From Neobacillus bataviensis (GTDB lineage: Bacteria; Bacillota; Bacilli; Bacillales_B; DSM-18226), in contig NZ_JAHXYW010000012.1 in the NCBI RefSeq assembly GCF_019969725.1, forward strand, positions 141,347 to 205,346: a stretch of DNA of 64,000 nt. Direction: 5' to 3'. Of this stretch, positions 14,717 to 23,063 are shown piece by piece. Position 1 is the stretch's first letter. The number at the start of each line of letters is the position of its first letter. The position numbers and the translations under genes were made by a program. The notes beneath the pieces were generated by a model that made no database searches, was not told the DNA's origin, and worked only from the letters and a program-made list of their open reading frames with translations.

Positions 14717-16183
14717 TTAGCGATAAGAGATGGCTTGTTTCCCCATTTGCTCCCAGCCGCGTTTGAAGGCGCTGATGGAAACTTTACGATTTTTAGTAAC
14801 ACTTAGCGGGTCATTGAAATAAATATATTGGCTGTCATAGCCTGTGATCAGGACGCTGTGCTCTTTATAGGTAATAGAAATTCTTCCTGTCGGCGTATTC
14901 CATGTTTGCCAGTATTGGGATGGGACCGTATCGAACAACACATTGTTGATGACCCACACCGGTTTGCCACTGTTCAGATGCTTATAGATTTCCTCAAAGC
15001 TGCTGCCCGTGAAATCGATCACCCGGTTTGGCAGGTAGCGTTCCGCCAAATCCGCAATTGGCCCGTGGTAAACCCCAAGCCCTGGCTTATTAAACGTATA
15101 CATGTCGCCGACAAAACCCGAATACGGATTTCCGAAGTATACTTGGCCATTCGTTTTCGAATATGGCGTCGGGTCTTTCCGCACCTGGGAAGCAAGCGTC
15201 ATTTTTGAAACATTTTTTCCAGCATCCAAGAGCAACATGTCGAGTGACGTCACTTCACAGCCGCGCGGCAGCTCCGGCATTTGCGCAACTAGCGGAACAT
15301 CCAGCTGAACTGATGAAACGTACCCCTTGCTGCCTAGGTAAAAACGGTCCTTTCCGCTTTGGATCCAGCTGCCGCTCCTCATCGAGCCGTCACTATTGAG
15401 ATAGTACCACTTGCCGCCATCGAGCAGCCAGCCTGTTTTCATAGCCCCATTTGATGCAAGATAGTACCATTTACCGCTAGTGAAAACCCAGCCCGTCTGC
15501 ATCGCACCTTTGCTGTTCATATAGTACCAACGGCTTCCGTCCTTCACCCAGCCGCTTAGCATCTGCCCGGAACCGCTTAAATAATACCACTTGCCGCCAT
15601 CCAGGAGCCAGCCGGTCTGCATGACCCCCTTAGAGTCAAGAAAATACCATTTGCCACCTGTTTGAATCCAGCCCGTTGCCATAGCGCCGTTATTTTTTAA
15701 AAAATACCACTTGCCATTCTCTAATAACCAGCCCGTTTTCATCACACCAGATTGGTCAAGATAATAGGCTTGGCCTTTGTCGGTGATCCAGCCTGTTTGC
15801 TTTTCTCCATTTGTTCCATAATAATACCAAAGGCTGCCTTCTTTAACCCATCCTGTTACGGCTGTCTTAACTAACAATTCGTATGTATGATTGGCCCCAT
15901 CCTCCGCCGAAATCGTCAGCATCGTGCCTGCTGGCTGCTTTGGAATGGCCACTTCAAATTGTCCTGCCGAATCGGCTGGAGCAGAGCCCAGGATTCCCTG
16001 ATTGTTTTCCACTGAGACTTTTGCGTTTTCAATCGTTTTCCCTTTAATCGACGTCGTTTGATCGGTCACTTTTTCGAATAATTGGATTTCCGAGGTTGTT
16101 TCCGCTGTTGCCAGTCCCGGAACAAGAGAATAAGAGATAACGATCAGAGCAATACAAATTTTTACCCAAATGTTTGGCTGCAC
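14717..16183 (-). CDS. Secreted C39-like cysteine peptidase with nine wall-binding-type repeats
   Basis: The 488-residue protein starts at a GTG (16183) with GGGGAGGGG upstream. It has a signal peptide (WVKICIALIVISYSLVPGLA, ending ATA), a bacterial Ig-like domain (about 45-108), and eight 20-residue repeats plus a ninth partial one (110-291) of the type TGW-GKWYYL--GAM, the choline/glucan-binding repeat pattern. A C39_2 peptidase domain (about 292-488) follows, with Cys309 in PRGCEVTSLDML and His in KEHSVLITGYD. The frame is open upstream to 16672 but there it overlaps mntP in another frame. It probably acts at or outside the cell wall; the substrate is unknown. It interrupts the ywlE-mntP neighbourhood of B. 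subtilis, so it is an accessory insertion. Confidence 0.85.
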   Translation of the reverse strand: MQPNIWVKICIALIVISYSLVPGLATAETTSEIQLFEKVTDQTTSIKGKTIENAKVSVENNQGILGSAPADSAGQFEVAIPKQPAGTMLTISAEDGANHTYELLVKTAVTGWVKEGSLWYYYGTNGEKQTGWITDKGQAYYLDQSGVMKTGWLLENGKWYFLKNNGAMATGWIQTGGKWYFLDSKGVMQTGWLLDGGKWYYLSGSGQMLSGWVKDGSRWYYMNSKGAMQTGWVFTSGKWYYLASNGAMKTGWLLDGGKWYYLNSDGSMRSGSWIQSGKDRFYLGSKGYVSSVQLDVPLVAQMPELPRGCEVTSLDMLLLDAGKNVSKMTLASQVRKDPTPYSKTNGQVYFGNPYSGFVGDMYTFNKPGLGVYHGPIADLAERYLPNRVIDFTGSSFEEIYKHLNSGKPVWVINNVLFDTVPSQYWQTWNTPTGRISITYKEHSVLITGYDSQYIYFNDPLSVTKNRKVSISAFKRGWEQMGKQAISYR

Positions 16184-16257
16184 ACGCCGCCCCTCCCCAA
16201 TTAATAGAATGATATATTCTACAATTCTATTTATTTGGAGGATAATCCTGTTTATTT

Positions 16258-16824
16258 TTATAAAATTTGCCAAAGTGGTGCTAGCAGTTTTATGCCAAAG
16301 GCCAATAAAATTGCTCCGCCTAGTGCCTCGCTGTAGCTCCCCATCCAGCTGCTGACCTTTCTTCCGAGCAGTAACCCCGCCCATGTTTGCACAGTTGCCG
16401 CGATTCCAAAGCATAATAAGACCAAAAGCGTTTTGGCACCGTATATGCCTAAGGAAAGTCCGACGGAAAAGCTGTCGAGGCTGACGCTGAGCGCAAATAT
16501 GATTAAGCCAATCCCGGCAGGTGTGATGGCTTTTTCCTCCCCTTTTTTGAGGCTTGCCCAAATCATCTGCACCCCTAAAACGATTAAAAGTAAGCCGCCA
16601 ATAAAGGTGGCGAAGGCTCCAAATTTTTCTGATAAAAATTTGCCTGCAACGAGGCCCAAAAGCGGCATCCAAACATGGAAAAGTCCAATAGTGATGCCGA
16701 TTTCAAAGATTTTTTTGAGCCGCAGTTTGTGCATTCCCATGCCGAGCGCGACCGAAAAGGCATCCATCCCTAGTGCAAATGCCATTAATAGTAGTGTCAT
16801 GACTTCTCCGAACATCTCCGACAT
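16258..16824 (-). CDS. mntP: Manganese efflux pump MntP
   Basis: This 188-residue inner-membrane exporter (B. subtilis YwlD) has six hydrophobic helices and the duplicated acidic motifs [15 protein letters not shown] and [17 protein letters not shown], whose Asp residues bind Mn2+. The ATG follows GGGGGCGAAGACAGA. I looked for a yybP-ykoY manganese riboswitch upstream and did not recognise one; there is only an 8-bp inverted repeat (TAGAAGTA/TACTTCTA) at 16880-16919. Confidence 0.93.
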   Translation of the reverse strand: MSEMFGEVMTLLLMAFALGMDAFSVALGMGMHKLRLKKIFEIGITIGLFHVWMPLLGLVAGKFLSEKFGAFATFIGGLLLIVLGVQMIWASLKKGEEKAITPAGIGLIIFALSVSLDSFSVGLSLGIYGAKTLLVLLCFGIAATVQTWAGLLLGRKVSSWMGSYSEALGGAILLAFGIKLLAPLWQIL

Positions 16825-16952
16825 TCTGTCTTCGCCCCCTTGGACTAACTATTTCAGCATATGCACGTCCTATATGATTTAGAAGTAGAGCGGGGAAATG
16901 GCTGGGGCGTTTACTTCTATTTTAGCGCTTCTGGAAATTGGGAAGGGATGGG

Positions 16953-17375
16953 GCTACGTGACCGAATTAGTTCTGGAATCGAGGTTACGGGCACGTAAAC
17001 GGGGGCTATGTTACCCAAATTGCTTCTGTACCAAGTTTTCCGGCACGTAGGCGGGTTCTACGTTACCCAAATTGCTCCTATACCAAGTTTTCGAGCACGT
17101 AGGCGGGTTCTACGTTACCCAAATTGCTCCTATACCAAGTTTTCCGGCACGTAGGCGGGTTCTACGTTAACCAAATTGCTTCTGTACCAAGTTTTCCGGC
17201 ACGTAGGCGGGTTCTACGTTAACCAAATTGCTCCTATACCAAGTTTTCCGGCACGTAGGCGGGTTCTACGTTAACCAAATTGCTCCTATACCAAGTTTTC
17301 CGGCACGTAGGCGGGTTCTACGTTACCCAAATCGCTCTTGTACTGAGTTTTCCGGCACGTAGACTGGGGCTCCTT
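16953..17375. repeat. 52-bp tandem array A (eight units)
   Basis: The word GCACGTA recurs at 16991, 17043, 17095, 17147, 17199, 17251, 17303 and 17355, a period of exactly 52 bp with no indels. Each inner unit holds a small inverted repeat CGTAG-GCGGGTT-CTACG. Units differ by point changes and are most alike in the middle. The 615-bp gap between mntP and ywlC holds this array and the ywlC terminator, and I see no gene in it. Confidence 0.95.
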
Positions 17376-17406
17376 TTAAAAAAAAGCTTGCGTACATACA
17401 AAAAAA

Positions 17407-17438
17407 CACCAAGCCCCGCAATTCAGCAGGACCTGGTG
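17407..17438 (-). terminator. Terminator of ywlC
   Basis: A long stem with small mismatches (CACCAGGTCCTGC pairing with GCGGGGCTTGGTG) is followed by seven T on the minus strand, immediately after the ywlC stop. Confidence 0.85.
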
Positions 17439-17439
17439 C

Positions 17440-18483
17440 TTACTCGCCAATTATTTTATTCCCAGCAGCCTTCAAAAGGCGGTTCATGATCGCATGCCCC
17501 ACACCTTCATTCGGAAACATCTCACTAAAAATAATATCCACCTTTAATTGATTAAAACGGCGGAGCGTATCATATAGCGCTGCCGCAACCGTCTCCAGCT
17601 CGGCCCGCTGCCCGCAGGCGAGCACCACATCCGCCTTAAACAGATCCACGTACTCTTCCGTCGTTAACACTCCGGCCGAAAGCCCTTCCTTCTCCTTTTC
17701 TTCCACTAAACGCTGAAGAAAATCTCTGGTGCCTGACACCAAATATAGCGGAGCATTCGGGGCATAATGCTTGTATTTCATGCCCGGGGATTTTGGCTTC
17801 GAGGCTTCATCCGTCAAAGCCGGGTCGACCCGAACCTCGCCAATCACAGCCTCAAGCTGCTCCTTCGTCACTCCGCCCGGGCGCAAAATAACCGGTACTG
17901 CTTCGGTGCAGTCTACCACCGTTGACTCCACGCCAACTCCCGTCGGTCCGCCATCCACAACCCCGGCAATTTTCCCATTTAAATCATCGAGCACATGATC
18001 CGCACTTGTCGGACTCGGCTTGCCCGAGCTGTTCGCACTTGGCGCCGCAATCGGCAGCCCGCATGACTTCAACAAAGCCAGAGCCACCGGATGATCCGGC
18101 ATCCTTACTGCCACGGTCGAAAGTCCAGCCGTCGCTTTTTCCGACAGAACGCCCTCTTTCTTATTAAAAACAATCGTCAGCGGCCCAGGCCAAAACGCAT
18201 CCATTAACACTTCCGCTGTCCGAGGAACCTCACTCACAAATCTACTAAGCTGCTCTTTATCGGCGATGTGAATAATTAACGGATTATCCCCAGGCCTCCC
18301 CTTGGCAGCGAAAATTTTCGCCACCGCCTCGTCACTTTCAGCGTTGCCGCCGAGGCCATAAACGGTCTCTGTCGGCAGGGCCACCACTCCATTTTCCCGC
18401 AAAAAATTCGCTGCATCCACAATTTGTGGATTACTTTCTAAATTATCCACATTTTTATCCACTATCCAGACCTTTGTGTTCAT
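17440..18483 (-). CDS. ywlC: L-threonylcarbamoyladenylate synthase
   Basis: This 347-residue Sua5/YwlC-type enzyme makes threonylcarbamoyl-AMP from threonine, bicarbonate and ATP, the first step of tRNA t6A37 synthesis. The YrdC-like domain (about 15-205) has PTETVYGLGGNA, FAAKGRPGDNPLIIHI and SANSSGKPSPT, and the C-terminal Sua5 domain follows from about 235. The stretch LVSGTRDF near residue 250 is encoded by the 13-bp word GGTGTCAGGCACC, which is otherwise a dispersed intergenic motif in this window (see findings). The 5' end carries several DnaA-box-like sequences. Confidence 0.95.
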   Translation of the reverse strand: MNTKVWIVDKNVDNLESNPQIVDAANFLRENGVVALPTETVYGLGGNAESDEAVAKIFAAKGRPGDNPLIIHIADKEQLSRFVSEVPRTAEVLMDAFWPGPLTIVFNKKEGVLSEKATAGLSTVAVRMPDHPVALALLKSCGLPIAAPSANSSGKPSPTSADHVLDDLNGKIAGVVDGGPTGVGVESTVVDCTEAVPVILRPGGVTKEQLEAVIGEVRVDPALTDEASKPKSPGMKYKHYAPNAPLYLVSGTRDFLQRLVEEKEKEGLSAGVLTTEEYVDLFKADVVLACGQRAELETVAAALYDTLRRFNQLKVDIIFSEMFPNEGVGHAIMNRLLKAAGNKIIGE

Positions 18484-18704
18484 AGTTATCCACCTTTATC
18501 AGAAACGAGTCTTTTATCGAAATTTGACGAAAAACGGCGATTAGACTCATATTTTACAAATAGTACGTTTGAAAGTATAAAAGAAGGCGGGGATAAATAC
18601 AAGTTTTATCCACAAATTGTGCATAAGTTTCTGGAAATAGTGGATAACTTTGTGGATATATCCACAGTTATAAAGAAAATTTTAAAAATAATGAGTTATC
18701 CACA
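18425..18704. promoter_or_regulatory. DnaA-box cluster spanning the ywlC-ywlB interval
   Basis: Exact matches to TTATNCACA lie at 18443-18451, 18606-18614, 18618-18626 (minus) and 18696-18704. One-mismatch boxes lie at 18425-18433, 18455-18463, 18486-18494, 18639-18647, 18651-18659 and 18658-18666. That is ten boxes in 280 bp, on both strands and extending into both coding ends. As I recall, the ywlC-ywlB interval is also one of the DnaA-binding clusters mapped in B. subtilis, where such clusters titrate DnaA away from the origin. Confidence 0.85.
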
Positions 18705-19114
18705 TTCAAAACGTGTCGAATATGTTTTGATCCATAAAACTGCTGCGGTAAATCTCCCCGTCCAATTTTCTGAAAGCCCATTAATTCAAAAAACGGAAGG
18801 GCCGTTCCTTTATTTGTTGCCAAAAATAAACTTTGCATTCCTTTTTCTTTCGCCAATTGCACCATTTGATCGAAAAGAACAAAAATCTCCTTTTCAGCTT
18901 GTCCAGGCGTAACGACAAGCGAGCGCAGCAGCCCAAAATCCGTATAAGCCTCCATCCCAAGCGTGCCCTTAAGCGTACCTTCCTCATCTTCTAGCAGCAA
19001 AAAGCAGCCAATCGAGTCCTCATTTACTCCATCCGTCCCAAGATTGGCCCGCTCCAAAAACTCTCTTAAATTGCCGAGATCCTCTTTACCCGCCTTGCGA
19101 ATTAATAATTCCAT
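18668..19114 (-). CDS. ywlB: GNAT-family N-acetyltransferase (YwlB)
   Basis: This 148-residue protein has the GNAT fold: MELLIRKAGKEDLGNLREFL at the N terminus, the core strand LLRSLVVTPGQAEKEI that replaces the usual acetyl-CoA loop, and LATNKGTALPFFELMGFQKI near the C terminus. The ATG at 19114 is preceded by GAGGTGGATAAG; an earlier in-frame start at 19138 lacks a site. The target is unknown. A one-mismatch DnaA box (19116-19124) overlaps its ribosome site, and a perfect box lies inside its 3' end. Confidence 0.85.
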   Translation of the reverse strand: MELLIRKAGKEDLGNLREFLERANLGTDGVNEDSIGCFLLLEDEEGTLKGTLGMEAYTDFGLLRSLVVTPGQAEKEIFVLFDQMVQLAKEKGMQSLFLATNKGTALPFFELMGFQKIGRGDLPQQFYGSKHIRHVLNVDNSLFLKFSL

Positions 19115-19195
19115 CTTATCCACCTCTTCTTTTTTCATTTCTACTCTATGAATATTAAAAAGATAGATAAAATAGAACCGGCAAATCTATTAAAA

Positions 19196-19224
19196 AAACC
19201 AGCTCCGCTGAAAGGAACTGGTTT
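19196..19224 (-). terminator. Terminator of spoIIR
   Basis: An 11-bp stem (AAACCAGTTCC with GGAGCTGGTTT) continues into TTTT on the minus strand and overlaps the spoIIR stop codon. Confidence 0.88.
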
Positions 19225-20110
19225 AATTAAATAGCTTTTCCCACATCTCTACCACGAAAAACTTCACTTTCACCGGCTGTTCATCCTCTGCCGTATAAAC
19301 CGGTTTTTTCTCTTGCTTAACCGTTTCTATTTCTTGCACAGGCTCTTCTTCTAAAAGCTGCTCTTGCTTCGCTAACGTATAATTTTCCACTACAGCTGAC
19401 GATTTTTCAACCGTCTCTTTTTTAACGGGTGCTTTCGGCTGCTTTACCACTGATACTTGCGGCTGTCTTTCAACCGGTTTAGTCTTCACTTGTGGTTGCT
19501 TTTCAACAGGTTTAGTCTTCACTCGCGGTTCGACCGCTGCCTTAACCGGCTCTTCCTGGACCGTTTGCGCTTCAACATGTTCCTTTTCATCAAAGCCTTT
19601 GCTTACGGCAATCCCATTTGAAAAATCCAGAAAGCATAACGGCGGGTACAGCACACACCACCAATTGGCCCCCTCACCTTTACCCAATGTAATCAAAATC
19701 GCCTGGTATTCTCCGGCCGGATATAAAAACTGGCCATAAAGCTTTGTCGGAAACTGAACCTTGCCAAATTCTACTTTCACCGATTGATCGGAATTTTGCT
19801 CGCGCACCACTTGTTCCGCAATCGCTTGAATCTCCGGCAGCTTCGCATTGATCACCGCTCTTGCTTTTTCCATCGACGTTAAATCCTGCACCCATAAGGT
19901 AATCTGGGCATTAACCGCGTCGCGCACCTTCCGCTTGATCGCCTGGTCCTGTTCAAAATCACTATTCGCCAATATTCGGAGGCGGATTGCTTCCCCTGGA
20001 ATTACAATCGATTCCTTCTCTGCCGCTTCCGTTTTTGGCATATATAAACTCAACATTGTTCCCAATGATAATACCACTAAGTAAGCCCAAACCACTACTT
20101 TGCTTCTCAC
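19223..20110 (-). CDS. spoIIR: Stage II sporulation protein R with expanded linker
   Basis: SpoIIR is the forespore-secreted signal that activates SpoIIGA and thereby processes pro-sigma-E in the mother cell. The core is clear: signal segment (VVVWAYLVVLSLGTMLSLYM), IRLRILANSDFEQDQAIK, FPTKLYGQFLYPAGEYQAIL and GEGANWWCVLYPPLCFLDF, ending VKVKFFVVEMWEKLF. Between core and tail lies a Lys/Glu/Pro/Val-rich insert of about 85 residues with an 11-residue tandem (VKTKPVEKQPQ), making the protein near 295 residues against about 224 in B. subtilis. The start is uncertain: I favour GTG at 20110 behind GAAGGGA; a TTG at 20155 would add 15 residues. Confidence 0.88.
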   Translation of the reverse strand: MRSKVVVWAYLVVLSLGTMLSLYMPKTEAAEKESIVIPGEAIRLRILANSDFEQDQAIKRKVRDAVNAQITLWVQDLTSMEKARAVINAKLPEIQAIAEQVVREQNSDQSVKVEFGKVQFPTKLYGQFLYPAGEYQAILITLGKGEGANWWCVLYPPLCFLDFSNGIAVSKGFDEKEHVEAQTVQEEPVKAAVEPRVKTKPVEKQPQVKTKPVERQPQVSVVKQPKAPVKKETVEKSSAVVENYTLAKQEQLLEEEPVQEIETVKQEKKPVYTAEDEQPVKVKFFVVEMWEKLFN

Positions 20111-20230
20111 TCTCAGCACCGTCCCTTCGATATCCTCATTGTGGACAGAAACCAAGAATCTTAAACTAGTAAATTTTAATATTTTTACCCGAACATTTCA
20201 TATTACTCCGCACTAATCAACCGCTACCGC

Positions 20231-20420
20231 CTTTATTTCAGCCCAGCGGGCTTTATGAACCTTTCTTATCGACCGTTGCACCCTTTTTTCCAGGCTCACG
20301 GGCATTATGAACCTCTCTTATCGACCGTCAAGACTCTTTTTCCAAGCTCGCGGGCTTTATGAACCTCTCTTATCGACTGCCAAGACTCATTTTCTAAACT
20401 CACGGGCATTATGAAACCCA
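20231..20420. repeat. 52-bp tandem array B (about four units)
   Basis: The word CGGGC followed by (A/T)TTATGAA recurs at 20247, 20299, 20351 and 20403, a period of exactly 52 bp. The unit sequence is unrelated to array A. The interval 20111-20444 between prmC and spoIIR contains this array, the spoIIR upstream DNA and the prmC terminator, with no gene. Confidence 0.9.
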
Positions 20421-20432
20421 CACAATAAAAAA

Positions 20433-20458
20433 AGCCCCGGGAGATCACTTCCCGAAGC
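20433..20458 (-). terminator. Terminator of prmC
   Basis: The stem TCGGGA...TCCCGG (5 bp plus outer GC pairs) is followed by GGCTTTTTTT on the minus strand and overlaps the end of prmC. Confidence 0.75.
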
Positions 20459-21296
20459 CAATTTCCGCAAACACCATCCGGTCCTTGCCGTTTATATCAT
20501 TCACGATTTCAACCTTAACTTCCTTAAATGCTTTTTGAAAAAGCTCCGCTACCGCTTCGCCCTGACCGGCCCCAATTTCGAAACATACCAGCGCGCGCGA
20601 AGCTAGCACTTCAGGCAGCTCGTGCATAAAGCGGCGGTAAAAATCAAGTCCGTCCTCGCCCGCAAACAAAGCCCGATGCGGTTCATGTTCTGTGACCACT
20701 TCCGACATCGTCACCATATCCCCCGTCGGAATATACGGCGGATTAGAAATGACAACATCAAACTCGCCGCCCATAAACGGCTTTAATAAATCACCCTGAA
20801 TAAATTCAACGTCGGCCTCAAGCCGGCTGGCATTTTCCCGTGCCACAATTAAGGATTCCTCCGCAATATCAGAAGCGAAGACCTTTAATGCTGGCTGCTC
20901 CAGCTTCACGCTGATGGCAATTGCACCGCTACCCGTACCGATATCCACTACCTTTTTTAAACCCAGCTTATTTATTCTCTTAAGCGTTTCGTAAACGAGC
21001 TCCTCAGTTTCCGGCCTTGGAATGAGCACTTCTTCATTGACCAGGAACGTCCGGCCGTAAAACTCCTCAGAGCCGATCATATACTGAACCGGTACACCGC
21101 GGACATGCTCGTGAACAGCTTTCTCGAAACGTAACAGCACAGCCGGATCTACATCATCGCGCATATTGGCAAACAGCTGCGACCGCGACATCCCGGTAAA
21201 ATGCCGAAGCAATAGCTCGCCCGCATTCTCATCCCGATTTGCTTTTTTTAAAAAAGAAGAAGCCCAATTAAGAGCTTCGAATACTTTTTTACTCAT
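20445..21296 (-). CDS. prmC: Release factor glutamine N5-methyltransferase
   Basis: This 283-residue SAM-dependent enzyme methylates the GGQ glutamine of RF1 and RF2. The SAM-binding motif is [15 protein letters not shown], and the NPPY catalytic motif lies in [12 protein letters not shown] near residue 190; an N-terminal helical substrate domain covers about 1-80. Its ATG overlaps the end of prfA by 8 nt, so enzyme and substrate are translationally coupled, as in B. subtilis. Confidence 0.97.
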   Translation of the reverse strand: MSKKVFEALNWASSFLKKANRDENAGELLLRHFTGMSRSQLFANMRDDVDPAVLLRFEKAVHEHVRGVPVQYMIGSEEFYGRTFLVNEEVLIPRPETEELVYETLKRINKLGLKKVVDIGTGSGAIAISVKLEQPALKVFASDIAEESLIVARENASRLEADVEFIQGDLLKPFMGGEFDVVISNPPYIPTGDMVTMSEVVTEHEPHRALFAGEDGLDFYRRFMHELPEVLASRALVCFEIGAGQGEAVAELFQKAFKEVKVEIVNDINGKDRMVFAEIGFGK

Positions 21297-22362
21297 CTGC
21301 AGCCTCTTCCAGTCTTTTCGCTTGATCTTCCATAATCAAGGCATCGATGACTTCATCCAGCTTGCCTTCTAATATTTGGTCCAGCTTTTGAATCGTTAAA
21401 CCAATGCGATGGTCCGTCACACGATTTTGCGGGAAGTTGTAAGTACGGATTCGCTCAGAACGGTCGCCGGTACCAACCGCTGATTTACGCACTTGATCGT
21501 ATTCCGCCTGTGCTTCCTGCTGGAATTTATCATAGACGCGCGCGCGCAATACTTTCATCGCTTTGTCTTTGTTCTTATGCTGTGATTTTTCGTCCTGACA
21601 GGATACCACAATTCCTGTTGGAATGTGCGTTAAACGAACAGCTGACATCGTTGTATTAACGGACTGTCCGCCGGCACCACTGGAGGCAAACGTATCAAAA
21701 CGAATATCCTTATCGTGGATTTCAATCTCTACTTCTTCCGCTTCCGGCAAACAAACAACCGTTGCTGTTGAAGTATGAATCCGTCCGCCTGATTCGGTTT
21801 CCGGCACACGCTGTACACGATGGGCGCCATTTTCAAATTTCAATTTGGAGTAAGCGCCGGCACCATTGATCATAAAGCTGATCTCTTTGTAGCCGCCAAG
21901 GCCAGTCGGATTGGCATCAATCAAATCTGTTTTCCAGCCCTGCGCTTCGGCATAACGGCTGTACATCCGGTAAAGCGAACCAGCAAACAGCGCTGCCTCT
22001 TCCCCGCCGGCCGCACCGCGAATTTCGAAGATAACGTTTTTGTCATCGTTCGGGTCCTTTGGAATCAGAAGAATCTTCATGCGGGATTCCAGCTCTTCGA
22101 TTTGCGCTTCCAGCTCGTTTACTTCTTCCTTCACCATTTCACGCATTTCGGCATCGAGCTTATCCTCAAGCATCGCCTTTGCGTCAGCCAGCTGTTCGCG
22201 AGCCTCTTTATATTGGCGGTACGTTTGCACAGTTTCTTGTATGTCAGATTGTTCTTTTGAATATTCACGTAGTTTTTTTGAATCATTAATGATTTCCGGA
22301 TCGCTTAAAAGTTCATTTAATCTTTCGTAGCGATCTTCAACGGATTGAAGACGATCAAACAA
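21289..22362 (-). CDS. prfA: Peptide chain release factor 1
   Basis: RF1 releases the nascent chain at UAA and UAG. The PEVT-type recognition loop lies in [14 protein letters not shown], and the catalytic GGQ is in [19 protein letters not shown] chose the TTG at 22362, which gives 357 residues, begins LFDRLQS like the family, and has GAGGTG six nt upstream. The in-frame GTG at 22371 coincides with that ribosome site. The gene overlaps prmC, whose product methylates it. Confidence 0.95.
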   Translation of the reverse strand: MFDRLQSVEDRYERLNELLSDPEIINDSKKLREYSKEQSDIQETVQTYRQYKEAREQLADAKAMLEDKLDAEMREMVKEEVNELEAQIEELESRMKILLIPKDPNDDKNVIFEIRGAAGGEEAALFAGSLYRMYSRYAEAQGWKTDLIDANPTGLGGYKEISFMINGAGAYSKLKFENGAHRVQRVPETESGGRIHTSTATVVCLPEAEEVEIEIHDKDIRFDTFASSGAGGQSVNTTMSAVRLTHIPTGIVVSCQDEKSQHKNKDKAMKVLRARVYDKFQQEAQAEYDQVRKSAVGTGDRSERIRTYNFPQNRVTDHRIGLTIQKLDQILEGKLDEVIDALIMEDQAKRLEEAADE

Positions 22363-22447
22363 GTTATTCACCTCGAGTTTTAGTCCATAACATTCTAATT
22401 ATAGTATAGGCGTTAAACTCAGTCAAAACCAATTTTTGATACAAAAA

Positions 22448-22474
22448 AACATGCCCTGGTAAACAGAGCATGTT
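22448..22474 (-). terminator. Terminator of the sporulation-type lipoprotein gene
   Basis: An 11-bp stem AACATGCTCTG/CAGGGCATGTT (one G-T pair) is followed by TTTTTTT on the minus strand, overlapping the stop codon of the lipoprotein gene. Confidence 0.9.
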
Positions 22475-22946
22475 ATCTTCGGTCTTCCTTCACTCTAACT
22501 TCGATATTGTAACGCGGCAGGGCCCGCATTAGTTTGCGGTGGAGGCGTGCTTCAGCGTCCATTCTTTCCCTGTCGGAGAGCATGCCTTTTTTATAAACAG
22601 AAACCCACATCCGGTCGCCATTCATCCAAACGGAGTCGGTGACAAACTCGTCTGTTGCCGCAATAACCTTTTTCGCCTTGTCGACATCGCTGCCCTGATT
22701 TTCACCATCAAATTCTCCGCGATCTCCTGACCTATTCAGATTAAGGAAGTTAGGATTTTGGTCGGCAATATCATTTTCCGCCACGTCCCGCTCGCCCCCA
22801 TTATTGCGGTTGGACATAAAATTAGGTGACGTTCGGTCTTTCCGCAAATCATATGCGCTATCTTTTTCCTCAGCCGCACGATTGTTCTGACATCCAGTTA
22901 CCATTAACAACATGATAAACGAGAAAAACATCCACTTTTTCCGCAT
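22473..22946 (-). CDS. YhcN/YlaJ-type sporulation lipoprotein
   Basis: This 157-residue protein has a lipoprotein signal peptide (MRKKWMFFSFIMLLMVTGCQ, lipobox VTGC, lipidated Cys19). A polar Asn/Asp/Glu-rich linker (about 25-85) follows, then a compact domain (KAKKVIAATDEFVTDSVWM... to RYNIEVRVKEDR) with the pattern of the YhcN/YlaJ spore lipoprotein family. Members sit in the spore membrane or coat and influence germination. B. subtilis has racA and maeA in this interval rather than this gene. Family assignment is from pattern memory and moderately sure. Confidence 0.65.
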   Translation of the reverse strand: MRKKWMFFSFIMLLMVTGCQNNRAAEEKDSAYDLRKDRTSPNFMSNRNNGGERDVAENDIADQNPNFLNLNRSGDRGEFDGENQGSDVDKAKKVIAATDEFVTDSVWMNGDRMWVSVYKKGMLSDRERMDAEARLHRKLMRALPRYNIEVRVKEDRR

Positions 22947-23022
22947 AAAACACCTCCATTACTATCATGCCCGCCAGCTTGCCGAACTGAACGAGAGAAA
23001 TCTTTCCAAGCCTACAAAAAAA

Positions 23023-23050
23023 ACTGCCCAGGAATCACTTCCTAGACAGT
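23023..23050 (-). terminator. Terminator of tdk
   Basis: The stem ACTGtCtAGGAA/TTCCTgGgCAGT is followed by TTTTTTTT on the minus strand. Confidence 0.85.
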
Positions 23051-23063
23051 TATGTATCATACA

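Noticed and set aside
16184..16672. 163-codon N-terminal extension of the C39 peptidase
   Set aside because: It overlaps mntP in another frame, and a good signal peptide with a ribosome site starts at 16183.
16825..16930. Manganese riboswitch upstream of mntP
   Set aside because: No yybP-ykoY core was recognisable; only an 8-bp inverted repeat is seen.
16953..17375. CRISPR array
   Set aside because: The whole 52-bp unit is repeated without unique spacers, and no cas genes are present.
18619..18912. 97-codon plus-strand frame
   Set aside because: It is antisense to ywlB and made of DnaA-box sequence.
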